From Balantidium ctenopharyngodoni (Eukaryota > Ciliophora > Litostomatea > Vestibuliferida > Balantidiidae), in assembly GCA_036325645.1 (NCBI GenBank), contig JAWNBB010016002.1, forward strand, positions 1 to 22,981: a DNA stretch of 22,981 nucleotides, given 5' to 3'. Below the pieces are notes generated by a model that was not told the origin of the DNA, did not search any database, and was given only the letters and a program-made list of their open reading frames with translations. Shown one piece after another: positions 20,576 to 22,981 of this stretch. The position numbers and the translations under genes were made by a program. Position 1 is the first letter of the stretch, and each line of letters opens with the position of its first letter.

Positions 20576-22246
20576 TTATGCGCTCAATGCGCCTTCGATT
20601 TTTGATTTCAGTGCATCGTATTGTCATACCATTCTTTCCAATTTATGATTATTCAGGCTTAACTTTCTTCTTATTTTTCAATCCTTTTCGACTAAATGAT
20701 CCTTTTCAGTATATTTCCCTGTTCTCGCATTGTGATGGAAATTATCCACGATTTGCTCAGCTAAATTCAAAGCCGTTTCCTCATTCATCTTCGTAATTCC
20801 TTCAGATAACTTCACAACGGCTTTCTTGTAGTCGAAGTCTGCAGTTTTTGCCATCGATTTCGAGAACTTTTTAAATGTGTCTTTCTTATTATCAAGGTTT
20901 ATTTTTTGATCCAATATCGCTTCGATATCTTTTTGACGTTCTATTCGCCTTTTGTACCGAAGCACTTCCTTTGTCGCGTTATCTTGAGGATTTATTGAAC
21001 TCTGTGTATAAATCGAAGTCGTCTTTGTGTCAAATGATTTAATCTTATTTTTCAATAGTTTTTTATTCTTCCCTCGGTAGAAGACGTAGTAAATCTTCTT
21101 TTTGTTTTTTGAAGTATCTTTGTTAATTTGATTTAGTTTCAAATTTATTATTTCGGAAGATGCAGTGCGTTTCGATTTGTTTATCATGGGGTTATTCCCT
21201 CATGTGTTGAGATAAGACACGGACTTCTTTTTATTTCCTTGTGAGAGTGAGATGTTGTTATTTGTATTAGCGCTGCTATTATGATTACAATTATTATTAT
21301 TATACTTCTTCTTAATATTTATGAATTTTGTAGTTGAAGTGCGGTTTCACCGTTGATTGTCGATTCAATTTGAATTCAGAATTTCTTTTGTGTTTTTCTT
21401 GAAATGAACGAATTTAGAATTATTTGTATATGTTTGAAGCATACGATCACCATTGCCATTGGTTTGTAGGTAATTACTATTTGTATCTGTTAGTAAATTA
21501 ACATTACTGTAAGTGTTATTTGAAAAGCAATTTCTTTTCATAGGGTTTACAATCGAGGAGGAACTTCAAGACAATTTATTCTTTGGTTCTCATTCTACAT
21601 TAGCGTCTTTTGTTACAGTAATTGACATGGAAATGTCGTGGAATTCTTCTCCTTGCGTTAAACTGGTACTCCTGTTATTGACCGTGTTATTTCTCGTCCT
21701 TGCATTCTTTTTAGATTTCGGTTCTTTCAAAGATTTGTCAAGTTTCGTATAATTTTCAGAAACACTAAATTGTACGCTTCTTTTAAGAAAACGCTTCTTC
21801 GCTTCAACGAGACGGTTATTATACGCCGTTGAATTATCTTTGTCTTTAATCTCCAAGTACGCTCAAAGTCCTGCGTTTATTTTATTATTTATACCTATCT
21901 GCATTTGACGTTGCTTGAGTTTACTGTACAACTTAATGAGTATTCTATACCATTGAAGGCGCTTGTATATTATTCCGTCGGTTCCGAAAAAATATTTTTT
22001 CATTCCCTCGATAAGAGAATCATAGCAAAGAGGCTTTTTATTCGAAAATCATTTTTTTTCACCGAGTTTGATTGAAAATCAATTATGGAAACGCTGATTT
22101 GTGGTATTAAACTCTTTCATAAAAGTAGTTCGACCCTTTTTAATTTGTTCGATTTTGTATAGTTTGTCGTACAACGGTCTTATTATTTTAAACTTGTTTT
22201 CCGTAGAATAAGATGAGGAAATATGATAAATGAAATCCCCATTCAT
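20576..22246 (-). CDS. Basic Asn/Lys/Ser-rich protein of unknown function
   Basis: One uninterrupted frame of 556 residues from ATG 22246 to TAA 20576, with about ten TGA codons read as Trp. An upstream in-frame TTG at 22312 is not a convincing start, and TAA lies beyond it. Residues 1-150 look folded (aromatic and basic, with LYDKLYKIEQIKKGRTTFM and KRLQWYRILIKLYSKLKQ). The middle, about 190-370, is low-complexity Asn/Ser/Thr. The last 200 are charged and helical, beginning after IYYVFYRGKNKKLLKN and including RYKRRIERQKDIEAILDQK. There is no signal peptide or membrane segment. IYYVFYRGKN loosely recalls the entry motif of tubulin-tyrosine-ligase-like enzymes, but none of the ATP-grasp core follows, so I do not assign it. 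It could be a cytoskeletal or basal-body protein; that is a guess from composition. Confidence 0.75.
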
Positions 22247-22957
22247 TTTATTTATTTCTTTTAAATAACTGTGATAATAGTTAAAGAATATTTTATTTCT
22301 AATCTGAATCAAATTGGATTTGGTGCTAATAATAGTTAATGAAAGTATTTGAAATTAAGAGGATGTGTCAGGATAATGGGTATAATGAAACGGGGGGCTC
22401 AATATGAAGGTAAAGAAGGCAGACAAAATATGAAATAATTGTTCATTGTTCAGAGGAATAAACACAATAAATACTTTATTAAAGTAATTAGTAATTATTG
22501 TTAATCTAACGCTTTTTATTTTAATTATTTATTATTGTCTCAACATGCCAAAAAATAAGTAATTATTTAATTAAGTCAATATTTAAATATGTCTCCGTCC
22601 TTCCCCTTCCTCAACCGTTCCAACCATAAATTCACAACTAATTCGTAATATAATATAAACATTAAACACGGTAATTCACTCCAAACATTACCAAACATAT
22701 TAAATTTAGTTATTTTCTTATTAGACTTATATTTAACAAATATAATAACACCAATCACATAAATAATTCATATCATAATAAAAAACGAGACTCATAATAA
22801 TGATATGATTACGATAATAGTGTTAACAATGGTAATGATGATGATGATAACAACATAAACAAAGTAATGAGAATTTAATTTAAAAAAATCAGATTAATTT
22901 AAACATCTATCAACATTAATAAACAATCAATGTGATTATTATATTTTTTGCCTTTTT
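22247..22957. other. Right subtelomere
   Basis: AT-rich region between the last large gene and the telomere, containing the upstream region of that gene and one hydrophobic candidate frame (22567-22776, listed separately). (ATG)n-like repeats lie near 22831-22848. The final bases before the telomere, read from the telomere inward, are AAAAAGGC, similar to ATAAAAGC just inside the left telomere. Confidence 0.4.
22567..22776 (-). CDS. Candidate small membrane protein, 69 residues
   Basis: ATG 22776 to TAA 22567 on the minus strand, with two TGA codons read as Trp. It has a hydrophobic N-terminal segment (IIYVIGVIIFV), a basic turn, then FGNVWSELPCLMFILYYELV and a charged end. The frame stays open and hydrophobic for about 34 more codons upstream without an ATG, so the N terminus may be longer or spliced. 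It lies directly inside the right telomere. No family recognised. Confidence 0.3.
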
Positions 22958-22981
22958 ATTGGGGATTGGGGATTGGGGATT
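22958..22981. repeat. Right telomere, GGGGATT repeats
   Basis: ATT followed by three GGGGATT units, in the orientation expected for a right chromosome end, running to the last base. The repeat differs from GGGGTT (Tetrahymena), the mixed Paramecium type and GGGGTTTT (hypotrichs). Confidence 0.95.

Noticed and set aside
1-22981. tRNA, rRNA, CRISPR or transposase genes
   Set aside because: I looked for tRNA T-arm and cloverleaf patterns, repeat-spacer arrays, inverted terminal repeats around an ORF and transposase motifs, and found none. A faint transposase-like impression on the minus strand near 19600-19760 is broken by stops in every frame.

Overview
The window reads as one complete, telomere-capped macronuclear minichromosome of a ciliate, about 23 kb. 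The right end finishes in the G-rich repeat GGGGATT. The left end carries the complementary CCCCAAT repeat from about base 25, preceded by an inverted copy of itself (bases 1-24) that is probably an assembly or amplification fold-back. Long reading frames only make sense if TGA is read as tryptophan, with TAA and TAG as the only stops. Examples are the conserved NLWYSF motif of the kinase and about 16 TGA codons inside the first gene. UGA=Trp with UAA/UAG stops is known from ciliates such as Blepharisma and Colpoda. The telomere repeat is not the Tetrahymena, Paramecium or hypotrich type, so I do not assign a genus. Well-supported introns are tiny (26-56 nt), GT-AG and AT-rich; one inferred intron of 138 nt is longer.

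Layout, left to right. 286-5274 (+): a very large surface protein with a signal peptide, cysteine-rich repeats and a polycystin-like multi-pass C terminus. 5734-5984 (-): a candidate tiny spliced gene, divergent from the next gene. 6094-8642 (+): a membrane-anchored alpha/beta hydrolase. 9180-9913 (-): a kinetochore Spc25 homologue. 10921-12295 (-): a five-pass membrane protein resembling the Tweety family. 13096-14250 (+): an RBR-type E3 ubiquitin ligase. 14519-15965 (-): a MORN-repeat/IQ protein with a probable lipidated N terminus. 17245-18952 (+): an AGC kinase of the STK32/YANK type. 20576-22246 (-): a basic, Asn/Lys/Ser-rich protein I do not recognise. The gaps (AT-rich, 0.3-1.6 kb) hold several short open frames, some with plausible splice sites. 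They are reported as candidates only, because with two stop codons in such AT-rich DNA, frames of 45-80 codons arise often by chance.

The genes do not form an operon or pathway. They are independently oriented eukaryotic housekeeping, signalling and surface genes, as usual on ciliate somatic chromosomes. Three themes recur: membrane or surface proteins (polycystin-like, Tweety-like, hydrolase), signalling and protein turnover (kinase, RBR ligase, MORN/IQ), and one chromosome-segregation gene (Spc25) that would act in the germline micronucleus. Conventional ORF calling with the standard code breaks nearly every gene here into shadows.
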